64,000 nt of DNA from an uncultured archaeon (GTDB lineage Archaea > Thermoplasmatota > Thermoplasmata > Thermoplasmatales > Thermoplasmataceae): the NCBI GenBank assembly GCA_000965745.1, contig CP009479.1, positions 878,457 to 942,456 on the forward strand. Direction: 5' to 3'. The position numbers were made by a program, and so were the translations under genes. Positions 51,849 to 61,097 of this stretch are shown here, piece by piece (position 1 is the stretch's first letter; each line of letters starts with the position of its first letter). Below the pieces are notes generated by a model that saw only the letters and a list, made by a program, of their open reading frames with translations, was not told the origin of the DNA and did no database searches.

Positions 51849-52517
51849 TCAATGCAGGACAGTCTTCTTGGCCACAAGATTTTCAAGGAACCAGTCTCTT
51901 GCCAAGTCTGCCACTTTTTCCAGCGTGCCGGGCTCTTCAAAGAGATGTGTTGCCTCGGGAACTAGTTCCATCCTTTTTCTGCACTTCAGCTTGTTGTATG
52001 CGCTCTCATTAAGCTCCACGACTCCGTAGTCGCTGGAACCAACTATCAGCATAGTTGGCGAGTCCACTTTTTCGAGGATCTCCCAGGCAAGGTCCGGGCG
52101 CCCGCCTCTTGATACAACAGCACCCACCTCTGTTTTGCCGGAGGTTGATGCCCTAAGGGCAGCCGCTGCACCGGTGCTCGCGCCGAAATAACCGATTGGC
52201 AAACCCGCGGTCTCAACGTTTTTCATTATCCAGTTTGTTGCCATAACAAGCCTTCCGGAGAGAAGCTCGATATCAAAAACGTTTGCCCTTTCCATGGACT
52301 CATCGGGTGTAAGAAGGTCGAAAAGCAGCGTTGCAGCTCCAGCCTTGTTCAGCAATCTCGCAACGAATTGATTTCTCCTGCTGAATCTGCTGCTTCCAGA
52401 CCCATGTGCAAAAATCACAATACAGCTGGCTTCTGCGGGAATTGCCAGAAATCCGGGGAGATCAACGCCTTTTCCGGAAATTGTGACTTCTTTAACGATG
52501 GCAGAATTGCTTTTCAT
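51849..52517 (-). CDS. Alpha/beta hydrolase, dienelactone hydrolase-like
   Basis: A 222-residue single-domain hydrolase. The oxyanion segment is IVIFAHGSGSSRFSRRN, the nucleophile elbow GYFGASTGAAAAL holds Ser at about residue 115, the acid is in VGSSDYGVVELN, and the His in EATHLFEEPGTLE. Archaeal and bacterial homologues are often found next to phosphoribosyltransferases; none is here. The substrate is unknown. Confidence 0.85.
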   Translation of the reverse strand: MKSNSAIVKEVTISGKGVDLPGFLAIPAEASCIVIFAHGSGSSRFSRRNQFVARLLNKAGAATLLFDLLTPDESMERANVFDIELLSGRLVMATNWIMKNVETAGLPIGYFGASTGAAAALRASTSGKTEVGAVVSRGGRPDLAWEILEKVDSPTMLIVGSSDYGVVELNESAYNKLKCRKRMELVPEATHLFEEPGTLEKVADLARDWFLENLVAKKTVLH

Positions 52518-52786
52518 CTCATGTCCCCAAATTAAACAATCTTACGTAAAATATTAACGTAGTACCGTCATAGTAACACTTCAGCTTACAAAGTGTCAAA
52601 CCCATAAAACTCGATCAGGTCACATATTGCCGCTTATGGAAGGGGTTTGGCTCTCATTCCGGTATGGCAGTTAGCCATGTTCAGGCCACGGTGGCTGGAA
52701 GTGTATATGTCTAAATAACCGGAAACGATATTCGGTTGCATGAAGAACCATAAACCACGGTCCTTGCCACTGCCGCAGGTGCATTT

Positions 52787-53704
52787 ATGATATCAATTGA
52801 GAACGTTTCAAAATCCTATTCCCCAAAATCTCCGCTTGCTGTTGATGAAGTTACATTAGAGATAAAAGATGGGGAAATTCTGGGCCTTGTAGGCCTTAAC
52901 GGTGCAGGAAAGACAACTACTATCAGGATGGCATCTGGAATAATACTTCCAACAACGGGAAGCATTAAGGTCGATGGCTTTGATATCGTTGAGGATAAGC
53001 TCAAGGCATCTTCCAGAGTGGGATGGATACCGGAATTTCCAAACTTCGAGCCAAATGCAAAACCCCTCCCCCTCATGAAATATTTCGCCGGCTTTTACGA
53101 TCTGGGCAGGAAGGATGTAGATACATTGATCAATGAGCGTCTGGACAGTGTGGGTCTTGCACCATACCTCAACCGGAAACTCAGGACCTATTCCCAGGGA
53201 ATGAAAAAGAGGTTTTCAATTGCCGAATCCCTTATAGGCGATCCTCAGAACGTGATGTTTGACGAGACCCTTAATGGGCTTGATCCCGAAGGTGTGGTAT
53301 TCGTAAGGAAGTTGATAATGAGCCTTAAATCAGAAGGAAAGGCTATACTCCTGTCATCGCATATTCTGACGGAAGTTCAGAACATAGCAGACAGGGTTGC
53401 GATAATAAGCCACGGCAAACTGATCAAGACTCTCACGAAGGACGATATGAAGAGCCTTGGAAAGGAGGCAATACACATTACTGTTGATAATCCGGACGGA
53501 AACCTGTCCGGCCTGCTTGATCAATATGGAACAGTGTCAGTGTCGGCAGGGGAGATCACAATAACAGACCTGTCAGTGCAAAAATCCGATTATCCCGAAA
53601 TCCCGGCACTGCTCATAAGCAAAGGATACAGGGTCAGGAATTTCAGCAGTACAGGAGTAAGCCTTGAGGAGTATTTCTTCACACTGGTTGGTGATAAGCT
53701 TTGA
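52787..53704 (+). CDS. ABC transporter ATP-binding protein
   Basis: A 305-residue ATPase. Walker A GLNGAGKTTTIRM, a signature of the SQGMKKR type (YSQGMKKRFSIAESL), Walker B VMFDETLNGLDPEG (Thr in place of the usual Pro after DE) and the switch His in LSSHILTEVQN. It overlaps the permease gene by 4 bp (TTGA). The 269-bp region upstream holds no gene. It probably powers an exporter of the NosF/CcmA-like class. Confidence 0.9.
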   Translation: MISIENVSKSYSPKSPLAVDEVTLEIKDGEILGLVGLNGAGKTTTIRMASGIILPTTGSIKVDGFDIVEDKLKASSRVGWIPEFPNFEPNAKPLPLMKYFAGFYDLGRKDVDTLINERLDSVGLAPYLNRKLRTYSQGMKKRFSIAESLIGDPQNVMFDETLNGLDPEGVVFVRKLIMSLKSEGKAILLSSHILTEVQNIADRVAIISHGKLIKTLTKDDMKSLGKEAIHITVDNPDGNLSGLLDQYGTVSVSAGEITITDLSVQKSDYPEIPALLISKGYRVRNFSSTGVSLEEYFFTLVGDKL

Positions 53705-55161
53705 GGCCAATTACTTATGAAATAAGACGTACTCTTACCAGCAAATTTGTCATTCTCATGATTGTGGCAATTGTGGGGCTTTCCACGCTGCTTGCCTATG
53801 AGTCAGCGGCTACATTCCAGTCGTCCCCTCTCGTGTCGAGCACTCCGTCTGTAAATTACGGTTATTACATCTCCAGCGAAAATATCACTGTGGTCACCTA
53901 CTCCTATGAACCATCCGGCTCACCATACAACGGACTGCATATTTATGTCAACTCCCAGAACGATACTTCTTATCCTCTTGTGTCAAACAATGCCGGATTC
54001 GCCAATGTAACAATGCCATATAATCAGACAAGCAAGCAGCCCCTGTCATTCAATTACACTTACAACATATTCGGCAGAACAATATCAGTTCCAAAGACCC
54101 AGATTGCTGTAAATCCGCTAATCATGTTCTCCGGATATACTATAGTTCCGAGACTGGTAGATAACCACAATACCTCGAACTTTGGGTTCCAGGTCCTTTA
54201 TGTGGGGGCAAATGGTTCCAAGGCTCCTTTGACTCACATCAGCGTTGCGACTTACCAGCAAGGCGAGACGAGCTCTGAAGTGGTATCAAACGCAACCTAT
54301 TCCACAAACGTTTCAGGCTTCTCAGTCATAAACGTCTTCCCGAAAATACCGGACCACCTTTACAACCAGACTTTCGGGCTCGCAGTGATAAGCAATGGCC
54401 AGAATGTCACCACGTCAGGCCCATATGCATTTCCACTTGGAAGGCTGTCGACATATTCGCCCATGACTCAGGAAAGGCTTCAGACCCTTGTATTCAGTGG
54501 CATTGGCCCAATCCTGGGATTCCTGATTCCAATCCTGGGAGTTTTCGCAGCCTACCTGACATATGGAAAGGACCGTACCACGGGAGTTCTTGAATCGGTG
54601 CTGAAACGTCCGGTCACAAGGCAGGGCCTAATATCTTCAAGATTCGTTGCAAACTCGGTCTCGATAGTAGCTTCAGTGATTGTTTCAATGATATTCGCAG
54701 ACCTGATAATCATGCATTACTTTTCACTTGGTCTTTCAACCTATTTCTCACTCTTCTTTATCTGGACATATATTGTCGAGGGGCTGTCATTCCTGGCTCT
54801 GATCTACATGTTTGCCCATGTCGTCAAGTCTCAGGGCGCATTGCTTGGTGTCTCGATCGCGGTCTTTGTGGTCATGGCACTTTTCTGGTCAATAATTCCG
54901 TTCACAATTCTGGCGGCCCTGAATATTGCACCGGCAAGCTCGACCTATATCTTTGCATCAGTTGTGTTCAACTATGCCAGCCCATCAGGTTATTCCAGCC
55001 TGGTGCAGTTTCTGTTCACAAACCACATTGGGCTTCTGAGCACATTAAGTGCAAACCCGGCAGCTTATGCTGTTACTGAGCCTCTGCTGATTGCAGCCGG
55101 TATACTCTGGATAGCAGTTCCATTCGGCATTGCTTACTATCTTTCCAAGAAGTACGACTAG
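53701..55161 (+). CDS. ABC transporter permease with large extracytoplasmic domain
   Basis: A 486-residue membrane subunit starting at TTG in the overlap with the ATPase gene. One N-terminal helix (FVILMIVAIVGLSTLLAY), an extracytoplasmic region of about 230 residues with many N-x-S/T sequons, and six helices from about residue 265 on. The cytoplasmic loop KDRTTGVLESVLKRPVTRQGLISSRF is the coupling segment typical of ABC-2 permeases. The substrate is unknown. Confidence 0.88.
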   Translation: MRPITYEIRRTLTSKFVILMIVAIVGLSTLLAYESAATFQSSPLVSSTPSVNYGYYISSENITVVTYSYEPSGSPYNGLHIYVNSQNDTSYPLVSNNAGFANVTMPYNQTSKQPLSFNYTYNIFGRTISVPKTQIAVNPLIMFSGYTIVPRLVDNHNTSNFGFQVLYVGANGSKAPLTHISVATYQQGETSSEVVSNATYSTNVSGFSVINVFPKIPDHLYNQTFGLAVISNGQNVTTSGPYAFPLGRLSTYSPMTQERLQTLVFSGIGPILGFLIPILGVFAAYLTYGKDRTTGVLESVLKRPVTRQGLISSRFVANSVSIVASVIVSMIFADLIIMHYFSLGLSTYFSLFFIWTYIVEGLSFLALIYMFAHVVKSQGALLGVSIAVFVVMALFWSIIPFTILAALNIAPASSTYIFASVVFNYASPSGYSSLVQFLFTNHIGLLSTLSANPAAYAVTEPLLIAAGILWIAVPFGIAYYLSKKYD

Positions 55162-55213
55162 AATGAGAGGAAGCTTTTGCGGAAAGGATGCCTTCAAACA
55201 TCACTTTCCCCTC

Positions 55214-55720
55214 TCATGCATTTCCTTTCTTTTTAACGAACAATCCGAGCCCTACGACAATCAGGCCGGCAATGCCTGTCATTATGCCAAAGAGGGTCAG
55301 CAGGCTGAAGATTGAGGTATACGGGGCGTCATGTATGGCGGTGTAATGGATTGAAGGGGCTGATGAGGAAAATGCCACTATGTAATACTGTCCAGGATCA
55401 TTTATGAAGGATATGATAAACGTGTTGCTTGTGTTGGAGGTCTGGTTTGGGGTCATTGAATAATGGGAGAGATCAGATTGATTTACCGCTGACAGCTCTG
55501 ATGCGGGCACGAGCCCCACTGTAAAGTTTTCTGACATGGTTACATCAATATCTGTGCTGGAAGTCGAGTTCAGCTTAACGGATATCCATTCTCCCGCGCC
55601 ATGGGGGTTAGTTACTGAACCTTTGGAAACGTGGCCGTTGACAACTGAAGCGGAGGAGAACAGCATAGTGGCTCCCAATGCAAGAATTACGACTCCTAAT
55701 GCAACTACCTTCCGCCTCAT
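55214..55720 (-). CDS. Secreted membrane-anchored protein of unknown function
   Basis: 168 residues. An N-terminal signal sequence (VVALGVVILALGATMLFSS), an extracytoplasmic beta-rich domain with several N-x-S/T sites (about 35-130), and a C-terminal membrane helix (about 138-160) with a basic end (KKKGNA). The topology is that of a surface protein held by one or two helices. It is convergent with the ABC permease gene. No family is recognised. Confidence 0.65.
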   Translation of the reverse strand: MRRKVVALGVVILALGATMLFSSASVVNGHVSKGSVTNPHGAGEWISVKLNSTSSTDIDVTMSENFTVGLVPASELSAVNQSDLSHYSMTPNQTSNTSNTFIISFINDPGQYYIVAFSSSAPSIHYTAIHDAPYTSIFSLLTLFGIMTGIAGLIVVGLGLFVKKKGNA

Positions 55721-55929
55721 ATCACGTTTACACCCTTCTCGTCCTGTGGTTTCAGTTACTGTAGCTATATTTAATCATGCCTAATGGCTTTGTAATAATT
55801 TTATATCTGAAACAGAGGATTCCTAATAAATCTGGTCCAGACTATCCTCACACCGACCTATAATAAGTAGACTTGAACTAAGTCCGTTTCCTGCTCGATC
55901 TTAAGCTGTGCAAATATAATAAACAGGAA

Positions 55930-56766
55930 CTAATGAGTTCCTTTTGTTTCGGTTTCTTCAAGGTTGTTCAAGAATTCAAGAGAACTCTTCTTTGCCTTAT
56001 CGGCTGCAGCTTCAATGGCTTTCATGAAGGCCGTTGTGATCCTTGAATCCTCAAGTTCGTAGAGTGCCTCTATTGTAACGCCTCCGGGCGTTATGACAGT
56101 CTCCTTTAGGGCTGAAAGTGAATCTCCGCTCTCAGCAACCAGTTTTGCTGATCCCAGGATAGTCTGGTATGATGCTCTAAGTGCAAGCTCTCTTGGAAGC
56201 CCTACTTTCAGGCCGGCATATACCATTGCCTCTATGACTGTGAAAATATATGCGGGACCACTTCCGCTAATCGGCGTCAGGGCATCCATGTATCTCTCCT
56301 CTATCTTCTCGACCTCTCCGAAGCATCTCAATATATCAAGGGCCTGTTTTTCTCCTTCCTCCGAGACTTTTTCAGTTATGCTGTAAGCTGTGAACCCGCC
56401 CCCTACTCTGGATGCAACATTTGTCATCGCCCTGATGACTGTCGATTCGGGAAGAAGCGATTCAAGTTTCGAAAGAGGCAGGCTGGCGCATATTGATATC
56501 ACCAGTTTGCCCTTCAGCTCACCCTGCATCTGCTGAATCTGAACTACAGTCTCGGCAGGCTTAAGTGAGAATATGATCGCATCAGACTTCACGATTGCTT
56601 CTCTGTTGTCGGATGTAACTTCCATTCCCATTGTCTTGAGGTCATCCAGTTTCTCTACCGATCTCCGTGTAGCAACAACGCTGTATCCGTTGTTCTTGAG
56701 GGCAACTGCAACTGCGCTGCCCATTGTGCCAGCTCCTATTATTGCTACTGATTTATTGCTCATCAT
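55930..56766 (-). CDS. proC: Pyrroline-5-carboxylate reductase
   Basis: 278 residues. The N-terminal NAD(P) motif AIIGAGTMGSAVAVAL is followed by the reductase core (FSLKPAETVVQIQ, VIRAMTNVASRVGGG) and the C-terminal dimerisation helices with the family signature around GSGPAYIFTVIEAM and ETVITPGGVTIEALYEL. It makes proline from P5C. A second methionine directly follows the first, so the start may be 56763. Confidence 0.93.
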   Translation of the reverse strand: MMSNKSVAIIGAGTMGSAVAVALKNNGYSVVATRRSVEKLDDLKTMGMEVTSDNREAIVKSDAIIFSLKPAETVVQIQQMQGELKGKLVISICASLPLSKLESLLPESTVIRAMTNVASRVGGGFTAYSITEKVSEEGEKQALDILRCFGEVEKIEERYMDALTPISGSGPAYIFTVIEAMVYAGLKVGLPRELALRASYQTILGSAKLVAESGDSLSALKETVITPGGVTIEALYELEDSRITTAFMKAIEAAADKAKKSSLEFLNNLEETETKGTH

Positions 56767-56845
56767 CTATCAAATCCGTTTGCGCCAATTATACGGTTAA
56801 CGTACTAAAGTTGAACGGAAAGAACTTAAATACAATGAAAAAGGG

Positions 56846-57358
56846 CTAAAAATCTTTCCAGCCGATGAACCAGTATTCATTCTCAATTGTATGGTACGAG
56901 TTCTCCCTGAAGTATTGCTTCACCACAGATTCTGATCTTTCGAGGTCCTCAGGGCTATGCGGATTGGACATCCCAGCTGAATTCCTATTCCAGTCAGCGA
57001 CTATCAGCCTCCTTGATGTTACTCTCTCCATGTTTCTCAAGCCCTGTTCAGGTGAAGCGAGATGGTGCATGGATGATATAGAAATGGTGGAGTCAAACTC
57101 ATTGTCCTCAAACGGCGGATCATCAATGTTCTCTCTCAGCAGCTTAAGCCTGCCGGTTGCTATCTCAGTTTCATATTTATCCTCAAGCTCACTGAAAGTC
57201 CATGCCTCAGGATCAATGCTTACAAGACTGCATCCGGTCGTTGTGAGAACCTGGTCCACTACAGCACCGAAGCCGGTTCCAACATCCAGAACGGAGTTGC
57301 CTTCAATTCTCAGGGCGGCTTCTTTTGCTATTTCCTCTAGGCTATCATATTCTGGCAT
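56846..57358 (-). CDS. Class I SAM-dependent methyltransferase
   Basis: A 170-residue Rossmann methyltransferase. Motif I NSVLDVGTGFGAVVDQVL, an acidic end of strand 2 (LVSIDPEAW), and motif IV-like region FDSTISISSMHHLASPEQGLRNM, as in the Methyltransf_11 group. The substrate is unknown. It lies 43 bp downstream of the arsB stop on the same strand; an arsenic methylation role is not supported, because the cysteine motifs of ArsM are absent. Confidence 0.8.
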   Translation of the reverse strand: MPEYDSLEEIAKEAALRIEGNSVLDVGTGFGAVVDQVLTTTGCSLVSIDPEAWTFSELEDKYETEIATGRLKLLRENIDDPPFEDNEFDSTISISSMHHLASPEQGLRNMERVTSRRLIVADWNRNSAGMSNPHSPEDLERSESVVKQYFRENSYHTIENEYWFIGWKDF

Positions 57359-57401
57359 AACTGGACAAATTTTTCAGGCTGATTAATTTTTTGAGACTCT
57401 G

Positions 57402-58712
57402 CTATGGAATAATCAGGAATGTCAACCACAGTGAGATCAGCGTTAAGGAAAGCACAGGCAACCCGACTGCCAGGCCAACTTTTGTGTAATAGAGCCCTGA
57501 AACCCTGGCAACCTTTTTCTTCTCCAGAGAATGGATCCAGAGTAGTGTGGCAAGGGAACCTATGACGGTGAATTTTGGGCCTATGTCGTTGGCTATGACG
57601 TTGGTGTAGATCATCATGCTGCTGGCGGAAAGGTGGCTCAGTGACAGATTTATGATCATCACGGAGGGCATATTATTCATCAATGCAGCAACCAAGGCAA
57701 AAAAGAGCCCAGAAGAGAGGACCGACAATGGCCCTGGAAGATTCTGCAGATGGGAAACTACATTTGCGAGGACTACTGTAACACCTTCTCTGCCCATTCC
57801 GAATACTATTATGTACATTCCGAGGGAGAAGAGGACAATCTGCCAGGGAGCATTCATTATTGCGGACTTCACATCAATCTTCCTGCTCATAATAGAGATT
57901 ATTGTGAGGATTGCAACTGCAGGAACAGAGATGAGTGCGACCGGGATTCCTATGGCACCGCCAAGGGCGTAAACGGTTACTAGTATTATGATGAAGGGTG
58001 CAGCAATCCTGAAAACTAGGGGATCCCGTATTTCTTCCCTGGAGAACGTCACTTCATGATCATATTCGGTAATTATGGACTTCCTGTAGAAAATCCAGAG
58101 AAAGGCTATGCTTGATAAAATTGCAACAAGGTCCGGTATCAGCATCACAATGCTGTATTCCAGGAAAGATATGCTGAAATAGCTGGCAGTTACTATGTTG
58201 ACCAGGTTGCTGACAACAAAGGGCATGCTTGCGGCGTCGGCTATAAAGCCTGTTGCCATAATAAAAGGCAGAATACCCTCCTTTTTGGCCCCTATCCGGA
58301 CAAGTATTGAATACACAATAGGGGTGAGCACCAGAGCCGTGCCGTCGTTCGCAAAAAAGGCTGATATCAGGGCGCCAAGGAGAATTATGAACACGAAAAG
58401 CCTTCTGCCGCTTCCCTTAGAGAATCTTACGAATTTAACTGCAAGATATTCAAAAAAGCCAGCCTCATCAAAGATCAGGGAAGCAATTATTATTGCCACC
58501 AAGGTGAATGTGGCATTCCACACTATGCCCCATACTATCTCGACATCCCTGAATGTGGTTATTCCCAATGCAAGAGTGATCCCTGCTCCCAACAGTGCAG
58601 AATATCCAATTCCTATTCCGTAAGGCCTCTTTATAACCAGGAAGAGGGTAAGTGCAAAGATTGCTAAAGAAATGAAGAGATAGGTCTGCGTAAAATCATC
58701 CCTGGCGATCAG
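57402..58712 (-). CDS. arsB: ArsB-type arsenite/anion permease with non-canonical start
   Basis: The frame encodes an ArsB-like efflux permease of 11-12 helices: VWGIVWNATFTLVAIIIASLIFDEAGFFE, FFANDGTALVLTPIVY and ATGFIADAASMPFVVSNLVNIV. The first canonical start, TTG 58592, would remove the first helix. Upstream codons continue the homology (FALTLFLVIKRPYGIGIGYSA) with no ATG, GTG or TTG before the in-frame stop at 58725. The best candidate is CTG 58712, which overlaps the arsR stop as CTGA, like the ATGA overlaps elsewhere here. A base-call error is the alternative. Confidence 0.8.
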   Translation of the reverse strand: MIARDDFTQTYLFISLAIFALTLFLVIKRPYGIGIGYSALLGAGITLALGITTFRDVEIVWGIVWNATFTLVAIIIASLIFDEAGFFEYLAVKFVRFSKGSGRRLFVFIILLGALISAFFANDGTALVLTPIVYSILVRIGAKKEGILPFIMATGFIADAASMPFVVSNLVNIVTASYFSISFLEYSIVMLIPDLVAILSSIAFLWIFYRKSIITEYDHEVTFSREEIRDPLVFRIAAPFIIILVTVYALGGAIGIPVALISVPAVAILTIISIMSRKIDVKSAIMNAPWQIVLFSLGMYIIVFGMGREGVTVVLANVVSHLQNLPGPLSVLSSGLFFALVAALMNNMPSVMIINLSLSHLSASSMMIYTNVIANDIGPKFTVIGSLATLLWIHSLEKKKVARVSGLYYTKVGLAVGLPVLSLTLISLWLTFLIIP

Positions 58713-59038
58713 TTGCCCGAAACTTCACTCTCACATTCGACACAATTGCAGATCTTACGTATATTTTGGCCTGCCTCTTCTCCGAAATTAAGCAGAGAGA
58801 CGATCGACTCATCCGACAGCCGGTATACAATATTCTTCCCCGATCTGAAGCTGGAGACCAACCCGTTTTCGCGAAGGTCTTTCAATTTATGTGAAACCAG
58901 GGTCTGAGAAACCCCGACCTCAGACATTATATCACTAACACATTTTTCACTGCCAGAAAGTATCTTGAGTATTTTCAGCTTAGTGTCATCAGCCAGCATT
59001 TTGTAAATTGTAAGGTCGCCAATATTGCCGATGTGCAT
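58709..59038 (-). CDS. arsR: ArsR family metalloregulator
   Basis: About 109 residues. The winged-helix core is KMLADDTKLKILKILSGSEKCVSDIMSEVGVSQ... (in part), with recognition helix SQTLVSHKLKDLRENGL and wing SFRSGKNIVYRLS. Cys residues in EKCVSDI near the recognition-helix side and in the C-terminal CNCVEC are candidate metalloid ligands. ATG 59038 is preceded by GTG 59047 in frame. It is the first gene of an arsR-arsB operon, with a palindromic operator just upstream. Confidence 0.9.
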   Translation of the reverse strand: MHIGNIGDLTIYKMLADDTKLKILKILSGSEKCVSDIMSEVGVSQTLVSHKLKDLRENGLVSSFRSGKNIVYRLSDESIVSLLNFGEEAGQNIRKICNCVECESEVSGN

Positions 59039-59061
59039 GTAAATCACATTAGTTATTTTTC

Positions 59062-59081
59062 ATATGAATATAGATTCATAT
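59062..59081. promoter_or_regulatory. ArsR-type operator ATATGAAT-N4-ATTCATAT
   Basis: A perfect 8-bp inverted repeat with a 4-bp spacer (ATAG), 24 nt upstream of the chosen arsR ATG. Its AT-rich right arm overlaps the probable TATA box, so binding of the dimer would block transcription. This is the classic size and placement of an ArsR/SmtB operator. Confidence 0.75.
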
Positions 59082-59143
59082 TTAATACAATCCTATCCAG
59101 TTAAGCTACAAAACGAATATCATCATGAGCCAAATCGTAATTT

Positions 59144-59836
59144 GTGAAAGTTCTAATCATCTCAGATATTCATGGAAACTATGAAGCATTGAAGGCAGTA
59201 ATGGAACTCGAATCATACGATCAGCTTGTTTTTCTTGGTGATGCTGTGGATTATGGCCCACAACCTGCAGAAGTTGTGGACTTTCTCCATGAAAACTCAA
59301 CCTTCAACCTCATGGGAAACCATGATTATGCAGTTGCTTACAACGAAGACTGCAAGTGTTCCCCGCTGATGCATGATTTAAGCGTGTTCTCACGTGAAGA
59401 GATTTCAAACAAGCTTCTAGGCCCGACGGACCTGCAGAAAATAAAGGAATTTAAAACACACATCGAGACAGAAATAGGCGGCTTGAAAATATACATGGCG
59501 CATGCCTCTCCTTACAACAACATGTATGGATATCTGTTCTCAACTGAGGCTGAAATGGTGAGCAGGGACAAAAAACTGGCAGACTTCTCTTACATTATGG
59601 TAGGCCACACTCACTTCCCCATGTTCTACAAGGGCAGGATATTGAACCCTGGAAGCGCTGGCCAGCCGAGAGACGGTTTTTGGAAGCCATGGTATTCTGT
59701 CCTGGAGACTGAGGAAACGAGAGTGGAATTCAAGAGATTCAGGTATGACAACCAGAAGGTCATCAATCAGCTCAAAGAACTTATAGACACCGAAAATCCC
59801 CATTTCAAGGAACTGGTAAAATTTTATTCTTCCTGA
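59144..59836 (+). CDS. Calcineurin-like metallophosphoesterase (YfcE/MJ0936-like)
   Basis: 230 residues. The five metal motifs are IISDIHGN, FLGDAVDYGP, LMGNHDYA, YMAHASP and VGHTHFPMF, followed by NPGSAGQPRDG, a signature of the YfcE/MJ0936 group of phosphodiesterases. The substrate is probably a phosphodiester or cyclic nucleotide. It starts at GTG 59144. It is divergent from arsR across 105 bp that include the arsenic operator. Confidence 0.88.
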   Translation: MKVLIISDIHGNYEALKAVMELESYDQLVFLGDAVDYGPQPAEVVDFLHENSTFNLMGNHDYAVAYNEDCKCSPLMHDLSVFSREEISNKLLGPTDLQKIKEFKTHIETEIGGLKIYMAHASPYNNMYGYLFSTEAEMVSRDKKLADFSYIMVGHTHFPMFYKGRILNPGSAGQPRDGFWKPWYSVLETEETRVEFKRFRYDNQKVINQLKELIDTENPHFKELVKFYSS

Positions 59837-60007
59837 AACCAACCACCGGCCCAACCTTTTTTCACCCAGGATTGGACAACGTGCTTAACTGGGTGTATTT
59901 AATCATTGCCAATGTAGAAAATATATAATTATATATCCAATATAGTTAGATATATAATATTTGGACATCTTATATATCATTTCCAAGAATCTTCACCTGA
60001 AAATCAC
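59837..60007 (+). promoter_or_regulatory. pst operon promoter region
   Basis: 171 bp, very AT-rich in its second half, with several ATATAT runs between 59921 and 59980. An imperfect inverted repeat runs from TCCAATAT (59936-59943) to ATATTTGGA (59958-59966) just upstream of the probable TATA box TTATATAT (about 59970-59977). The position fits a phosphate-responsive operator. Confidence 0.5.
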
Positions 60008-61084
60008 ATGAACACAAGAAACGTAGCAATAACAATAATTGTTGCAGTGATCGTAGTGGTTGCAGGTGTAGTAGCCTATGAGCATTTCAGCTCGGGCACC
60101 AGCGCACCAAAACAGACCATCACAGAAGCTGGATCAAGCCTGCTCTTCCCGGTATTTAATTCATGGGCAGGAAACTACACTAATGCAAGCATTCAACCCG
60201 CCGCAGGCGGCAGTGGACTTGGAATCTCACAGGCAATAACAGGACAGACTGACATAGGAGCTTCAGATGCATATTTGCCGGAAGCTACAGCGAACGCAAA
60301 CCCGTATGTTATGAACATTCCGATTCTGATATCTTATCAGTACATAGCATACAATGTTCCCGGAATCAACAACGTTCATCTGAACCTTTCTGCTAACGTA
60401 ATTGCTGGCATATACATGGGAAAAATAACCAACTGGAACGATTCTGCAATTCGGGCTGCCAACCATGGCGTGAACCTGCCAGACCATTCAATATCGCCTA
60501 TACACAGGTCTGACGGAAGTGGAGATACCTTCATGTTCACATCATTCCTGAGCAAGGGGAACTCAACCTGGAATACAACCATTGGAGCCTCCACAGCACC
60601 CAACTGGCCAAGTGTTTCAAAAGCGTTGACTGGAGACGGTAACACTGGAATCATAGCAACAATGAAATCCAACCAATACAGCATAGGGTACATTGCAGCA
60701 ACATACAACAAGACAGTGACAGCCGATGGATTCGGAATAGCACACCTCCAGAACAGAGATGGGAAATACGTGTCACCAACAGTGCAGAATGTAATCACAG
60801 CAGCCTCAAAGTATCTCAATGACATACCTGCAAGCGGAACGATAGCACTTCAGTACGCTCCAGGGCCAACTTCCTACCCGATAGCAGACATGGAATACGT
60901 CATAGTGAAACAGAACCAGACCAGCCAGGCAAAGGCAACGGCAATGCAGGACTTCCTGAAATGGGCAGTCAGTTCAACAGGCGGAAGCCAGTCAAAGTAT
61001 CTTGATCAGCTTGATCTTGCACCACTGCCACCAGCTGTCGTGAACAACGTGACAATACCGCTGATAAACAAGATAGCTGGTTGA
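60008..61084 (+). CDS. pstS: Phosphate ABC transporter substrate-binding protein
   Basis: A 358-residue PstS. A membrane anchor at about 6-24 (VAITIIVAVIVVVAGVVAY) tethers it outside the cell. Phosphate-binding features are ITEAGSSLLFPVF, GGSGLGISQAITGQTDIGASDAYL and HRSDGSGDTFMFTSFL. It is the first gene of pstSCAB, 14 nt before pstC, and probably leaderless from the TATA box about 30 nt upstream. Confidence 0.95.
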   Translation: MNTRNVAITIIVAVIVVVAGVVAYEHFSSGTSAPKQTITEAGSSLLFPVFNSWAGNYTNASIQPAAGGSGLGISQAITGQTDIGASDAYLPEATANANPYVMNIPILISYQYIAYNVPGINNVHLNLSANVIAGIYMGKITNWNDSAIRAANHGVNLPDHSISPIHRSDGSGDTFMFTSFLSKGNSTWNTTIGASTAPNWPSVSKALTGDGNTGIIATMKSNQYSIGYIAATYNKTVTADGFGIAHLQNRDGKYVSPTVQNVITAASKYLNDIPASGTIALQYAPGPTSYPIADMEYVIVKQNQTSQAKATAMQDFLKWAVSSTGGSQSKYLDQLDLAPLPPAVVNNVTIPLINKIAG

Positions 61085-61097
61085 ACTGGAGGAAAAT

